Positions 35,043 through 42,746 of a stretch of DNA of 42,746 nucleotides are shown here, one piece after another. The stretch lies in assembly GCA_017853115.1 (NCBI GenBank), contig JAFMKE010000003.1, positions 1-42,746 of the forward strand, in the 5' to 3' direction. Made by a program: the position numbers and the translations under genes. The notes under the pieces were generated by a model. It made no database searches, was not told the DNA's origin, and saw only the letters and a program-made list of their open reading frames with translations. Positions within the stretch are counted from its first letter, which is position 1; each line of letters opens with the position of its first letter. The stretch comes from Verrucomicrobiota bacterium. GTDB lineage: Bacteria > Bacteroidota > Bacteroidia > Chitinophagales > UBA8649.

Positions 35043-35065
35043 TGTCATAACTGGGTAAAATGACA
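35043..35065. repeat. Inverted repeat TGTCAT-N11-ATGACA upstream of efp
   Basis: Perfect 6-base arms around an 11-base spacer, in the fabH-efp gap and just upstream of the possible efp -7 box. No T-run follows on either strand, so it is not a standard terminator. It might be a regulator-binding site or chance. Confidence 0.3.
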
Positions 35066-35094
35066 ATTCAAAAAGTAGCTTAAGTGACCTAGGT

Positions 35095-36093
35095 TTATTT
35101 TGAGTAGCCCCAAGTTAAATACATAGAGCCCCAGGTGAATCCACCACCAAATGTGGTTAATATGAGTTTGTCACCCTTTTTTAGTTGGTCTTCCCATTCC
35201 GCGAGACAAAGAGGAAGCGTGCCAGCTGTGGTATTACCGTATTTATGTAGGTTTAGCATCACTTTTTCGGGTGCTAGATTAATACGTTGACGAGCGGCCT
35301 CAATGATACGCAAGTTAGCTTGGTGAGGGACTAGCCAATCGATATCTTCCGCGCTCAGCTCGTTCTTTTCAAGAATGTCTTGACATGCACCAGCCATTCC
35401 AGACACAGCAAATTTGAATACTTGTTTACCTTCTTGATAAACACAATGTAAATTCTGCTCAACGGTTTCCTTACTTGCCGGGTTTAATGATCCACCAGCT
35501 TTTTGATGCAAGTAATTTACACCTGATCCGTCTGATTTGAGTATGCTATCTTGAATACCAATTGTAGGGTCTTCGCTAGGTTCTAACAAAACAGCCCCTG
35601 CTCCATCTCCAAAAATGATACATGTATTTCTGTCAGAATAGTTGATGATAGAACTCATGGTGTCGGCACCGACAATAATCACTTTTTTGTATGCCCCACT
35701 TTCAATGAATCGCCGGCCTGTTTCTAAGGCGAAAAGAAATCCTGAGCACGCAGCGCCTAAATCGTAACCAAATGCATTCGTGAGACCACACTTATCAGTA
35801 ATTAAATTAGCGGTAGCCGGAAATGGCATGTCTGGAGTTACTGTAGCGCAAATCAGGAGGTCAATTTCTTTTGGGTCAATTCCTCGTTTTTCAAGCAATT
35901 GATTCACAGCTTCAGCCCCCATGTCTGAAGTAGCTAAATTTTTTTCTTTGAGAATGCGTCTTTCGTGAATACCCGTTCTACTTACAATCCACTCATCGGA
36001 GGTGTCCACCATTTGTTCAAGCATAGCATTAGTGAGCTTATGTGGAGGTACATAAGCTGCAACACCGGTGATGCTAGCTTTAAGGGCTGACAT
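35095..36093 (-). CDS. fabH: 3-oxoacyl-ACP synthase III (KAS III)
   Basis: Condenses an acyl-CoA primer with malonyl-ACP to start fatty-acid elongation. The catalytic triad is complete: Cys116 (GAACSGFLF), His257 (VPHQAN) and Asn287 (KYGNTTAG). The N-terminal TSDEWIVSRTGI and the C-terminal LILTTFGGGFTWGSMYL are typical. The length of 332 residues is normal. It is 8 bases downstream of rpmF, in the widespread yceD-rpmF-fab arrangement; plsX, often between rpmF and fabH in other bacteria, is absent here. Confidence 0.96.
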   Translation of the reverse strand: MSALKASITGVAAYVPPHKLTNAMLEQMVDTSDEWIVSRTGIHERRILKEKNLATSDMGAEAVNQLLEKRGIDPKEIDLLICATVTPDMPFPATANLITDKCGLTNAFGYDLGAACSGFLFALETGRRFIESGAYKKVIIVGADTMSSIINYSDRNTCIIFGDGAGAVLLEPSEDPTIGIQDSILKSDGSGVNYLHQKAGGSLNPASKETVEQNLHCVYQEGKQVFKFAVSGMAGACQDILEKNELSAEDIDWLVPHQANLRIIEAARQRINLAPEKVMLNLHKYGNTTAGTLPLCLAEWEDQLKKGDKLILTTFGGGFTWGSMYLTWGYSK

Positions 36094-36101
36094 ATTAGCG
36101 A

Positions 36102-36281
36102 TTATGCTTCAGTTAACTGCTTGCCTCTGTAGTATAGAACCCCATCTACAAAGTAAGCACGGTGACGCATGTGCGCTTCGCCCGTTTTGCTACAGATAGA
36201 AATAGTAGGCGCAGTAGCTTTGTAATGCGTTCTTCTTTTATCTCTTCTTGTCTTCGATATTTTACGCTTAGGATGTGCCAT
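36102..36281 (-). CDS. rpmF: 50S ribosomal protein L32
   Basis: A 59-residue gene not in the supplied ORF track. The reading is [20 protein letters not shown], then [17 protein letters not shown], ending GKQLTEA and TAA. The opening HPKR.SK.RRD.RR and the central block are diagnostic of L32. Only one cysteine is left from the zinc-ribbon pattern found in some L32 proteins, so it is probably a zinc-free form. It starts 6 bases after the DUF177/YceD stop and ends 8 bases before fabH, the usual linkage. Confidence 0.95.
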   Translation of the reverse strand: MAHPKRKISKTRRDKRRTHYKATAPTISICSKTGEAHMRHRAYFVDGVLYYRGKQLTEA

Positions 36282-36287
36282 AATCGT

Positions 36288-36818
36288 TTACTTTTTATTC
36301 TTTAATTTTTCTAGTGCAGCCCATCTTGGATCCACACTCGGTTTTTCTTCTTGTTTCAGTTGCTTGATGACTTCCACATTACACGCCGAATGGCCATCCT
36401 TGTCTTCTGGATGAACGCACCGAAGTGGAATACTTAATACAATGAATTCATAGATTAAGTTAGAAACATCAATAAAATCATCATTCCTAGAGATGAAAAC
36501 TACATCTTCATCTTTGTTGTCAATCTCGTCCGCATCACCAAATTTAACAGCAATTTCGTAATCGCCGAATACTTCCTGTTTAAAAGGCTCTGAACAACGA
36601 TCACACGGAACTTCCACATTCCCATCAATAAAAAAAGTCAAAAGAAAGAAGTTCTCTCTTCGGTCGAAATCAATTTTCACTTCGACATCACAATGCTGGA
36701 TGTCGCTTTTCGGGAAGTTTTCGAAGAATTGGTCTCCAATCAGGTATTCAAACTGATAGAGCTTAGTCTTCATTCCTACAAAAGGAATTTTAAACTCCTG
36801 TAAAAATTTATTTTCCAT
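36288..36818 (-). CDS. DUF177/YceD-family protein
   Basis: A 176-residue cytoplasmic protein. The VEVPCDRCSEPFKQEVFGDYE motif with a CxxC, followed by an acidic stretch and IDVSNLIYEFIVLSIPLRCVHPED, identifies the DUF177/YceD family, which is almost always found next to rpmF. In E. coli YceD has been linked to 23S rRNA processing; the role in Bacteroidota is not established. A good TACCTTTG promoter box lies 17 bases upstream, so this is the first gene of the yceD-rpmF-fabH-(efp-accB-accC) run. Confidence 0.88.
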   Translation of the reverse strand: MENKFLQEFKIPFVGMKTKLYQFEYLIGDQFFENFPKSDIQHCDVEVKIDFDRRENFFLLTFFIDGNVEVPCDRCSEPFKQEVFGDYEIAVKFGDADEIDNKDEDVVFISRNDDFIDVSNLIYEFIVLSIPLRCVHPEDKDGHSACNVEVIKQLKQEEKPSVDPRWAALEKLKNKK

Positions 36819-36835
36819 TTTTAAAAATAGGAGTG

Positions 36836-36843
36836 CAAAGGTA
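36836..36843 (-). promoter_or_regulatory. Promoter box for yceD-rpmF-fabH operon
   Basis: On the minus strand, TACCTTTG is an exact TAnnTTTG box, followed by CAC and 17 bases before the ATG. An ATTG element lies 16 bases upstream as a slightly close -33. It drives the fatty-acid/ribosomal operon. Confidence 0.5.
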
Positions 36844-37063
36844 AGAATAAATATCCAAACAATATTCGCTAAAGCGCAATAAAATTAGACCTTACTACTG
36901 TTTATATACGTTCTAATCCTTTTTGGGCTTTGGAACCTGAACAAATCGTTCCGAAAAATGAATAACAAGCGATAAGGGTGGGTTTGAAATTTCATCTTTG
37001 GTTAATTTATTTTAAAATGCACCTGCGTGGATAACCCAACTGTACAATACGCTAAACTTCTTT

Positions 37064-37071
37064 TACTTTTG
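37064..37071 (+). promoter_or_regulatory. -7 promoter box for the OmpA-like lipoprotein
   Basis: TACTTTTG is an exact consensus box that overlaps the GTG chosen as start in the ORF track. Transcription would start after it, so ATG 37092 is the likely start. The rest of the ~270-base divergent gap (36819-37091) holds only this box and the yceD box; I see nothing else in it. Confidence 0.5.
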
Positions 37072-37091
37072 TGAAAAATTTATTTAGAAAA

Positions 37092-37931
37092 ATGAAAACA
37101 AAACAATTGATTCTAGGGGTGCTCATGGTGAGCTTTTTAAGTGCTTGTGTTTCTAAAAAGGAATATTCAAAATTGCAATCGCAGTCAGATGAATTTGAAA
37201 AAGAATTGATGGAGCGAGATAAGGAATACGGAGAACTCGCTGTACTTGCTGACGGTTTGAGAGATAATATTGCTTTAGCACAAAAGCAGAATGATGCTTT
37301 GCAAAAGTCGCTTGCGGCGTGCCTTGAAAACACTACACAGGGTTCTGCAAACATTACCAAGTTGTTAGACGAGATAGATAAGTCAAACGCTTACATTAAA
37401 AAATTGGTTGATAGTAAGTTTAAGAATGACTCGTTGAATTTGTACATCTCGAACTCGCTTAAACGTTCATTGGACGATATCGATGATAAGGACGTTGATG
37501 TAAAAGTGCTTAAAGGTGTCGTATTCATTTCTTTATCTGATGCATTACTGTATAAGACGGGAAGCTATGAAGTTCAGCCATCAGCAGAGTTAGTGCTAGC
37601 TAAATTGGCTAAAATCATTAATGATTACGAAGATTATGATGTTTTGGTAGAAGGCCATACTGATAATGTGCCCTACACGGGTTCGGGCCTTATCAAGGAT
37701 AACTGGGATTTAAGTGCAATGCGTGCAACTTCCGTGGTTAAAGTGTTGCAAGATAAGTTTGATGTAGATCCTGCTAGAATGACAGCAGGTGGTCGCTCGG
37801 AGTACAATCCTAAAACAAGTAATGAAACGGTTGAAGGGAAAGCGGCTAACAGAAGAACGGTTATTGTTGTAATGCCTAAGCTAGATCAGTTCCTAAACTT
37901 GATGAATCAAGTGCCTTCGGGAGGAAATTAA
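37092..37931 (+). CDS. OmpA-family peptidoglycan-binding lipoprotein
   Basis: A predicted outer-membrane lipoprotein: MKTKQLILGVLMVSFLSAC, with the lipobox LSAC. About 75 residues of charged helix follow (KKEYSKLQSQSDEFEKELMERDKE ...), likely coiled coil. The C-terminal OmpA domain has VEGHTDNVPYTGSG, DNWDLSAMRATSVV and GRSEYNPKTSNE ... NRRTVIVV, which hold the residues known to grip diaminopimelate in peptidoglycan. No beta-barrel is present, so it tethers membrane to wall as Pal does. I use ATG 37092 rather than the GTG at 37071, because the earlier start overlaps a promoter box. Confidence 0.88.
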   Translation: MKTKQLILGVLMVSFLSACVSKKEYSKLQSQSDEFEKELMERDKEYGELAVLADGLRDNIALAQKQNDALQKSLAACLENTTQGSANITKLLDEIDKSNAYIKKLVDSKFKNDSLNLYISNSLKRSLDDIDDKDVDVKVLKGVVFISLSDALLYKTGSYEVQPSAELVLAKLAKIINDYEDYDVLVEGHTDNVPYTGSGLIKDNWDLSAMRATSVVKVLQDKFDVDPARMTAGGRSEYNPKTSNETVEGKAANRRTVIVVMPKLDQFLNLMNQVPSGGN

Positions 37932-37942
37932 ATTTAATATTG

Positions 37943-37981
37943 AAAAAAAAGCCGCTCCGAGCATTCGGAGCGGCTTTTTTT
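37943..37981. terminator. Strong bidirectional intrinsic terminator
   Basis: A perfect 10-base stem, GCCGCTCCGA-GCAT-TCGGAGCGGC (37951-37974), is followed by seven T on the plus strand and preceded by eight A, so it has a U-run in both directions. It sits between the convergent OmpA-like and htpG genes and can end both transcripts. Confidence 0.93.
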
Positions 37982-37998
37982 ACTCTAGCTATGTTAAC

Positions 37999-39879
37999 TT
38001 ATTCAGCCAAGTCTTTTACACTTCGTTGAATGAAGTTTGTCAGCTTTTTACCTTTAAGCATACCTTGACCAAGCAATGCTAAGTCGTAGAGCTGAGCAAT
38101 ATATTCACCTTGATTTTTCTTGGCTTTCAACAATTTGCCTGCCACGGGATGATTCGTATTTACAACCAGATTCAAACCGCCCGGCATATCACCCATAAAT
38201 GGCATACCTCCACCGAGTTGTTGCATCTCTTTCATTCGTCGAAGCCATTCACTTTGTGTTATCATCACTGGCATATCTTCTGGAGATAGGGCCTTCAGTT
38301 CAACAGTTACTTTATTGTCTTCGATAGCCTCTTCAAAAGCTTTTTTCAGTTTCTCTTGTTCTTTTTCACTCAATACAGATTCCATGGAATCTTCTTTCTC
38401 GATGAGTTTATCAAGTGTGTCTGCATCCACCCTTTTGAAAACCGAATCACTATTTTTCATTTCCAGCTGCTGCATGAAGTGATTATCGATTAGTGCATCC
38501 ATTTTCAACACGTCGTACGATTTTGCCACAGCTCCTTGTATATAGGCATCCTGACCTTCTACATCATTGGAGTATAAGTGAACGATCTTATCATTTTTAT
38601 CCGTTTGTAATGGCTTTATTTGCTCTGCGTACTCTGTAATGGTTTTGAACTGCCCTTCGATGTTTTCTAACAAGCAAGCATCCTTGGTTCTATCAAAGAA
38701 TTTTTCATCGCTCAACATGCCATATTTGACAAATACACCGAGACTTTCCCATTTTTGCTCATAGGATTCTCGATCTTTTTTGAATAGTTCTACTAGTTTA
38801 TCTGATACTTTCTTACTGATATGGCCCGTAATTTTCTTCACATTGCTGTCACTTTGCAAATAACTTCTCGATACATTCAGCGGAATGTCCGGAGAGTCAA
38901 TCACCCCATGTAGCATCGTTAAGAACTCAGGTACAATGTTTTCTACATTATCTGTAACGAACACCTGATTGCTGTATAAGCCTATTTTGTTCTTTTGTAC
39001 TTCGTAAGTTTTCTTCAACTTAGGGAAATATAAAATTCCGGTTAGCTTGAAAGGAAAATCTACATTCAGGTGAATCCAAAACATAGGATCTTCGCTCATC
39101 GGGTATAATTCACGGTAGAAATTTAAATAATCTTCATCGTTTAAATCACTCGGTGCCTTTACCCATGCAGGAGCAGTGTTATTGATGATATGGTCTTTGG
39201 TTTTAGTTTCCATAACATCTTTACCATCATCGTCTTTTTTACCTGAGGCTACCTCGTAAGTTTCTTCTCCAAATTTGATTTCGATTGGCAAGAACTTACA
39301 ATATTTGTTTAGCAAACTTTTAATTTTTGCTTCTTCCAAAAACTCTTCAGATTCTTCATTAATGTGCAGTACAATGTCTGTTCCGCGTTCTGTTTTCTCC
39401 GCTGCTTCAATCGTGTAGTTTGGACTACCATCACAGGACCATTTTGAAGCAGGGGCATCCTTGTAAGATTTGGTTAAGATTTCTACGTGGTCGGCTACCA
39501 TGAATGCACTGTAAAAACCTAAGCCAAAGTGACCAATAATTTGTGCTTTGTCATCAATTCCTTTGAATTTTTCAATGAATTCTTCCGCACTTGAGAAGGC
39601 GATTTGATTAATATATTTATCAATCTCTTCTTGGGTCATTCCGATTCCTTTGTCACTGATAGTTAAGGTTTTCGCTTTCGAATCCAACTTAACTTCGATT
39701 TGTGTGCTTCCTAGGTCACCTTTGATGTCACCTTTTTTGGATAGTAAGACAAGCTTTTGTGTTGCGTCTACAGCATTTGATACCAATTCACGTAAAAAAA
39801 TGTCTTGATCTGAGTATAAGAACTTCTTAATTATCGGAAAGATATTTTCCGTTTGTACATGTATACTACCTTGTTGCAT
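37999..39879 (-). CDS. htpG: Hsp90-family chaperone HtpG
   Basis: An ATP-dependent chaperone of 626 residues. The N-terminal GHKL ATPase has FLRELVSNAVDA, ISDKGIGMTQEEI and IGHFGLGFYSAFMVAD. The middle domain contains GILYFPKLK, YSNQVFVTDN and LNVSRSYLQ, and the C-terminal dimerisation region includes a Met/Gly-rich segment (GGGMPFMGDMPGGLN). The length is normal for bacterial HtpG. It stands alone between a strong terminator and a 159-base upstream gap that holds a TGACA-TCT-TGTCA palindrome, suggesting its own regulated promoter, as expected for a heat-shock gene. Confidence 0.97.
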   Translation of the reverse strand: MQQGSIHVQTENIFPIIKKFLYSDQDIFLRELVSNAVDATQKLVLLSKKGDIKGDLGSTQIEVKLDSKAKTLTISDKGIGMTQEEIDKYINQIAFSSAEEFIEKFKGIDDKAQIIGHFGLGFYSAFMVADHVEILTKSYKDAPASKWSCDGSPNYTIEAAEKTERGTDIVLHINEESEEFLEEAKIKSLLNKYCKFLPIEIKFGEETYEVASGKKDDDGKDVMETKTKDHIINNTAPAWVKAPSDLNDEDYLNFYRELYPMSEDPMFWIHLNVDFPFKLTGILYFPKLKKTYEVQKNKIGLYSNQVFVTDNVENIVPEFLTMLHGVIDSPDIPLNVSRSYLQSDSNVKKITGHISKKVSDKLVELFKKDRESYEQKWESLGVFVKYGMLSDEKFFDRTKDACLLENIEGQFKTITEYAEQIKPLQTDKNDKIVHLYSNDVEGQDAYIQGAVAKSYDVLKMDALIDNHFMQQLEMKNSDSVFKRVDADTLDKLIEKEDSMESVLSEKEQEKLKKAFEEAIEDNKVTVELKALSPEDMPVMITQSEWLRRMKEMQQLGGGMPFMGDMPGGLNLVVNTNHPVAGKLLKAKKNQGEYIAQLYDLALLGQGMLKGKKLTNFIQRSVKDLAE

Positions 39880-39937
39880 AATTTAACTTCTTTTGATTCA
39901 CCCTAGCTAATCAAAGTCTGTGCCTGTAAAAAGTTTG

Positions 39938-39950
39938 TGACAAGATGTCA
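39938..39950. promoter_or_regulatory. Palindromic operator candidate TGACA-N3-TGTCA upstream of htpG
   Basis: A perfect inverted repeat with 5-base arms and a 3-base spacer, 59-71 bases upstream of the htpG ATG. On the minus strand its TTGTC half lies about where a -33 element would be for the weak -7-like AGACTTTG at 39912-39919. Position and symmetry suggest a regulator site for the chaperone gene. It is not proven. Confidence 0.4.
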
Positions 39951-40038
39951 GCGAATGGGAAATTTTTACCGATTATTTTATTATTAAAAAATAAAATTCA
40001 GCTAATTACCTTTTTGTAAACTCTCTTAGCTGGAGAAC

Positions 40039-41817
40039 CTAATGCTTTGAGTAATTGTTATACAAGGTTTTGAATGGACCATCTTCCTTTCTGAGCAATT
40101 CTTCTCTGGGGCCGTAATCTACAATTTTACCTCCTTCGAGCATGAGGACGTAATCGGCATTACTAATGGTTGCTAGTCGGTGGGCAATGATTATCGAAGT
40201 GCGTTTTTTTATCAATTTATCGATAGCGTTTTGAACAATATATTCTGTTTCTGTATCAACTGAAGATGTCGCCTCATCTAAAACCAGGATTTTTGGATTA
40301 AAAACTAAAGCGCGCACAAAAGAGATGAGCTGTCTTTGCCCCAAGCTTAGCGTTGCCCCTCGTTCCATTACCTGGTATTCATAGCCATTCGGCAGCTGTT
40401 CAATGAATTCATCTGCCCCTATCAGTGCGGCGGCTTTCTTTATATCTTCATCTGTGATATTGTCATCTAACAAACGGATATTATCCATGATACTGCCAGA
40501 AAAGAGAAAAACATCTTGAAGTACTGTGCTGATTTGTTTTCTGTAAAATCTCAGATCAAAATCTTTAATACTCGTATCGTCTAAGAAAATATCTCCTTTT
40601 TGCCAGGTATACAATCGACTGAGTATATTGATAATACTGCTTTTCCCGGAGCCAGTTTGTCCTACTATGGCAAGCGTTTTACCAGCTGGAATTTGAAATG
40701 AAATATTTTTAAGCACGTAATCTTCATCGTTGTACGCAAAACTAAGGTCTCGGAATTCGACTTTACCAGTTATTGCTACATCTTTTATTGCTCCTGAGTC
40801 TTCAATTCGATCTTTACGATCCAATAAAATGAAAACTCTTCGGGCGGCCACTAATCCCATTTGCATCGTGTTAAAACGCTCAGCCATGAATCGGATAGGG
40901 CGGAAAAGTAGACCAATCAACAAAATAAACTGAATGATTAACCCAACGTCTGCTGGAGCGCCAAAACTGGTAGTTAGGTGATTCTGAATCAATAAGTCTG
41001 CACCCAACCATACCATCAATCCAATGGCAACGGCAAGTAAAATTTCAACTACTGGAAAGAAAACGGAATAGGCCCATATCGCCTCTACATTGGCTTCTTT
41101 GTGCTGGTCGTTAATGTCACGGAATTTCTCAAACTCTTGTTGTTCAGCCCCAAAGATTTGAACAAGACGCATACCTGAAATATGTTCTTGTAGGAAGGCA
41201 TTGAGCAAAGAAACTTGCGTTCTCACTTTTTGAAAAGCTTTTTTTACACTTTCTTTAAACAGGTAAGTGCTTAGAATCATAAAAGGTAAGGCAGCCAAAC
41301 TAATTAGTGCCAATTGCCAACTTTTCAGAAACATCCAGATGACAATAATGAGTAAAGTGAGTATATCTGCCAAAAGCTGTATAAAGCCTTGGGTGAATAT
41401 GCTGTTGATGGTTTCAATATCGTTAACTGTCCGTGTAGTGGTTGTTCCAATCGGTGTTTTATCGAAGTAGCTCAGATTCAAACTTAACACATGCTTAAAA
41501 ACGGCTGTTCGCAAATTTTTTACCACAGACTGTCCGAGTTTATTACTACTATATATGAAAAAGTAACGCAAGACTGACTCAGCCATCAAAGTCAGGATGA
41601 TAAGAATTACAAGTAATTGCGTATTATCTCCAGCGCCTAGGATGTTTTCATCAATTAGTCGTTGAATCAATTCTGGACGCAGTGGACCCAATATGGCCAA
41701 AACAAGCGAGTACACTACCGTAGCAATAAGTAGGAACTTAAACGGGAAAGCGAGCTGAATCACCTTCCATAATAATTTCATATCCATTGCTTCTCCTGTG
41801 GAATCTGACTTAGACAT
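40039..41817 (-). CDS. ABC exporter, fused membrane and ATPase domains (MsbA-like)
   Basis: A type IV-fold ABC half-exporter of 592 residues. The N-terminal ~310 residues carry six helices, and FDKTPIGTTTTRTVNDIETI matches the coupling-helix region of exporters. The ATPase has Walker A VGQTGSGKSS, Q-loop VLQDVFLFSG, signature LSLGQRQ, Walker B ILVLDEATSSVD and the H-loop IIAHRL, all intact. The substrate is unknown; lipid or drug export is typical for the family. It overlaps truA by 8 bases at its start and ends 160 bases before htpG. Confidence 0.92.
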   Translation of the reverse strand: MSKSDSTGEAMDMKLLWKVIQLAFPFKFLLIATVVYSLVLAILGPLRPELIQRLIDENILGAGDNTQLLVILIILTLMAESVLRYFFIYSSNKLGQSVVKNLRTAVFKHVLSLNLSYFDKTPIGTTTTRTVNDIETINSIFTQGFIQLLADILTLLIIVIWMFLKSWQLALISLAALPFMILSTYLFKESVKKAFQKVRTQVSLLNAFLQEHISGMRLVQIFGAEQQEFEKFRDINDQHKEANVEAIWAYSVFFPVVEILLAVAIGLMVWLGADLLIQNHLTTSFGAPADVGLIIQFILLIGLLFRPIRFMAERFNTMQMGLVAARRVFILLDRKDRIEDSGAIKDVAITGKVEFRDLSFAYNDEDYVLKNISFQIPAGKTLAIVGQTGSGKSSIINILSRLYTWQKGDIFLDDTSIKDFDLRFYRKQISTVLQDVFLFSGSIMDNIRLLDDNITDEDIKKAAALIGADEFIEQLPNGYEYQVMERGATLSLGQRQLISFVRALVFNPKILVLDEATSSVDTETEYIVQNAIDKLIKKRTSIIIAHRLATISNADYVLMLEGGKIVDYGPREELLRKEDGPFKTLYNNYSKH

Positions 41818-42565
41818 AAGGGTATTTTATATTCCACAAAAACAACCCTTGCGGCGGAGCTGTTGGTTTGTACTTCAATTCTGTACCATCTCGCAAAGCA
41901 CTTTCTAATTCTTCTAGGCTGATTTTTTCTCGTCCGATATCAACCAGGCAGCCGACCATTCTACGAATTTGATTGCGTAAATAACGATTCGATTTCACTT
42001 TGAAAATCACTCGTTTTTCAGGCTTGAAATAACACCATTCCGCTTGGCTAACATGCGACAGGTGATTGCTTAACTCGGGATTAAATCGACATAAGGCTAT
42101 GTAGTTGTTGTACTGGGTAAACAGTTCACAAGCTTTATAGATTAAATCCGTATTTAAATCGCTCAATGGATACCACCAAGCTTGATTTCTTCTAAACACA
42201 TCATAATTTTCATCGAGGAAATACCAATACGTTCGTTCTGTAGCATCATATCGAGCATGGGCTTCTGGTTCCACTTCATGTATGTTGAGTATACCTATAT
42301 CGCTTGGAAACATTTTCTGTAAAATGAAAGCTAGGTTTTCCCGATGCTTGGGTGCGTCGAAATGAAGGAAGTATTGCTTGGCATGCACCCCAGTGTCCGT
42401 TCGACCGCAACCAACTACTTGGATGTTTTGATCATACAAGCGACTGAGCACCTGTTCGATGGCTTCTTGAACAGAGGCGAATTCAGGCTGCCGCTGCCAA
42501 CCGAAGTAGTTTGTGCCATCGTAGGCAATCTCTAAAAAAAGTCGTTTCGGATAATCCTCGTTCAT
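41810..42565 (-). CDS. truA: tRNA pseudouridine(38-40) synthase TruA
   Basis: Converts uridines at positions 38-40 of the tRNA anticodon arm to pseudouridine. The catalytic Asp is in GCGRTDTGVHAKQYF. The N-terminal RLFLEIAYDGTNYFGWQRQP and the C-terminal VKSNRYLRNQIRRMVGCLVDIG are family hallmarks. The track start at 42598 gives 11 extra residues; a TATATTTG promoter box falls in that stretch, so I use ATG 42565 (MNEDYPKRLFLEIAYDG), giving 251 residues, normal for TruA. It is the first gene of a leftward truA-ABC exporter pair with an 8-base overlap. Confidence 0.94.
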   Translation of the reverse strand: MNEDYPKRLFLEIAYDGTNYFGWQRQPEFASVQEAIEQVLSRLYDQNIQVVGCGRTDTGVHAKQYFLHFDAPKHRENLAFILQKMFPSDIGILNIHEVEPEAHARYDATERTYWYFLDENYDVFRRNQAWWYPLSDLNTDLIYKACELFTQYNNYIALCRFNPELSNHLSHVSQAEWCYFKPEKRVIFKVKSNRYLRNQIRRMVGCLVDIGREKISLEELESALRDGTELKYKPTAPPQGLFLWNIKYPYV

Positions 42566-42574
42566 GATCGTGCG

Positions 42575-42582
42575 CAAATATA
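42575..42582 (-). promoter_or_regulatory. -7 promoter box for truA
   Basis: On the minus strand, TATATTTG is an exact TAnnTTTG box ending 9 bases before ATG 42565. No -33 TTTG is at the usual spacing. The box supports the shorter TruA start. Confidence 0.45.
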
Positions 42583-42680
42583 TGGCTTTCCTTAACAAGC
42601 GCTTGAATTCATTTTAGCGTTCAAAACTAAACCGTGATAGGACTATAACATTATTAAGGGTGTTTGGTTTCTTTTTTAGC

Positions 42681-42711
42681 TTGTCTCAAGTTATTTTCAC
42701 TCGTATCTTTA
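42681..42711 (+). promoter_or_regulatory. Promoter for the gene entering at the right edge
   Basis: TTG (42681-42683), a 20-base spacer and TATCTTTA (42704-42711) fit the Bacteroidota promoter pattern with one mismatch in the -7 box. It ends 18 bases before ATG 42730. Confidence 0.45.
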
Positions 42712-42729
42712 CAAACTAATTGGAAAAAC

Positions 42730-42746
42730 ATGATACAACGCATTCA
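42730..42746 (+). CDS. Start of a probable DUF4293 membrane protein, cut by the window edge
   Basis: Only five full codons are visible: MIQRI, then CA. DUF4293 proteins of Bacteroidota typically begin MIQRIQ, and they often lie next to truA and an ABC exporter, as here. The promoter-like sequence just upstream supports a real start. With so little sequence this is a prediction, not an identification. Confidence 0.45.

Noticed and set aside
36819-37091. Possible small RNA in the longest intergenic gap
   Set aside because: Apart from two divergent promoter boxes I could not find a stable hairpin with a T-run or any known RNA motif.
1-42746. CRISPR array, tRNA, rRNA, insertion sequence or prophage
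   Set aside because: Both strands are almost filled by recognisable core genes; no direct repeat series, cloverleaf or transposase was seen.

Overview
The window comes from a member of the Bacteroidota, most likely order Flavobacteriales. It carries the type IX secretion/gliding core (gldK-gldL-gldM-gldN), a PorP/SprF-like protein, an SprE/PorW-like lipoprotein, a secreted peptidase with a T9SS type A sorting tail, a fused alpha-beta 2-oxoacid dehydrogenase E1, and repeated Bacteroidota-type promoter boxes (TAnnTTTG). Gene density is very high. No gap exceeds about 280 bases, and I see no tRNA, rRNA, CRISPR array, insertion sequence or prophage. This is ordinary core chromosome, not an accessory island.

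Layout. 1-2.3 kb: a membrane protein joining a WecA-type phosphoglycosyl transferase to an O-antigen ligase/polymerase-like domain. 2.4-5.5 kb: endonuclease III, HPPD, a DUF2007 protein, an ArsC/Spx-like protein and SufE. 5.5-10 kb: a leftward operon ribD > EamA transporter > yigZ > T9SS-exported metallopeptidase > sufE > arsC-like. 10-12 kb: fused E1. 12-14.8 kb: sterol-desaturase-family protein, cyclase-family protein and hemW, all leftward. 14.8-23.9 kb: a rightward run of Omp85 protein, DUF4271, hemD, PorP/SprF and gldKLMN. 23.9-30.5 kb: leftward sprE/porW > PBP1A > uvrC. 30.6-32.5 kb: rightward M23 peptidase, bactofilin, AtpZ and a small membrane protein. 32.5-36.8 kb: leftward yceD > rpmF > fabH > efp > accB > accC. 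37-42.7 kb: OmpA-like lipoprotein, a strong bidirectional terminator, then htpG, an ABC exporter and truA leftward, and the first codons of a DUF4293-like gene at the right edge.

How the genes work together. About half the window concerns the cell envelope. GldK/L/M/N form the T9SS motor and ring. PorP/SprF-like and SprE/PorW-like proteins are accessory parts, and the peptidase at 5.5-7.5 kb is a probable cargo. PBP1A, an M23 endopeptidase and a bactofilin flank sprE, so peptidoglycan synthesis, remodelling and scaffolding genes sit beside secretion genes. fabH, accB and accC start fatty-acid synthesis next to ribosomal protein L32 and EF-P.

I found no clearly novel system. The best leads are the WecA-ligase fusion with a changed ligase residue, the DUF4271/Omp85/hemD neighbourhood of the T9SS genes, the sprE-PBP1A//M23-bactofilin arrangement, AtpZ separated from any ATP synthase gene, and a perfect TGACA-N3-TGTCA palindrome upstream of htpG. 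Several track starts were moved using signal peptides, family starts and promoter boxes.
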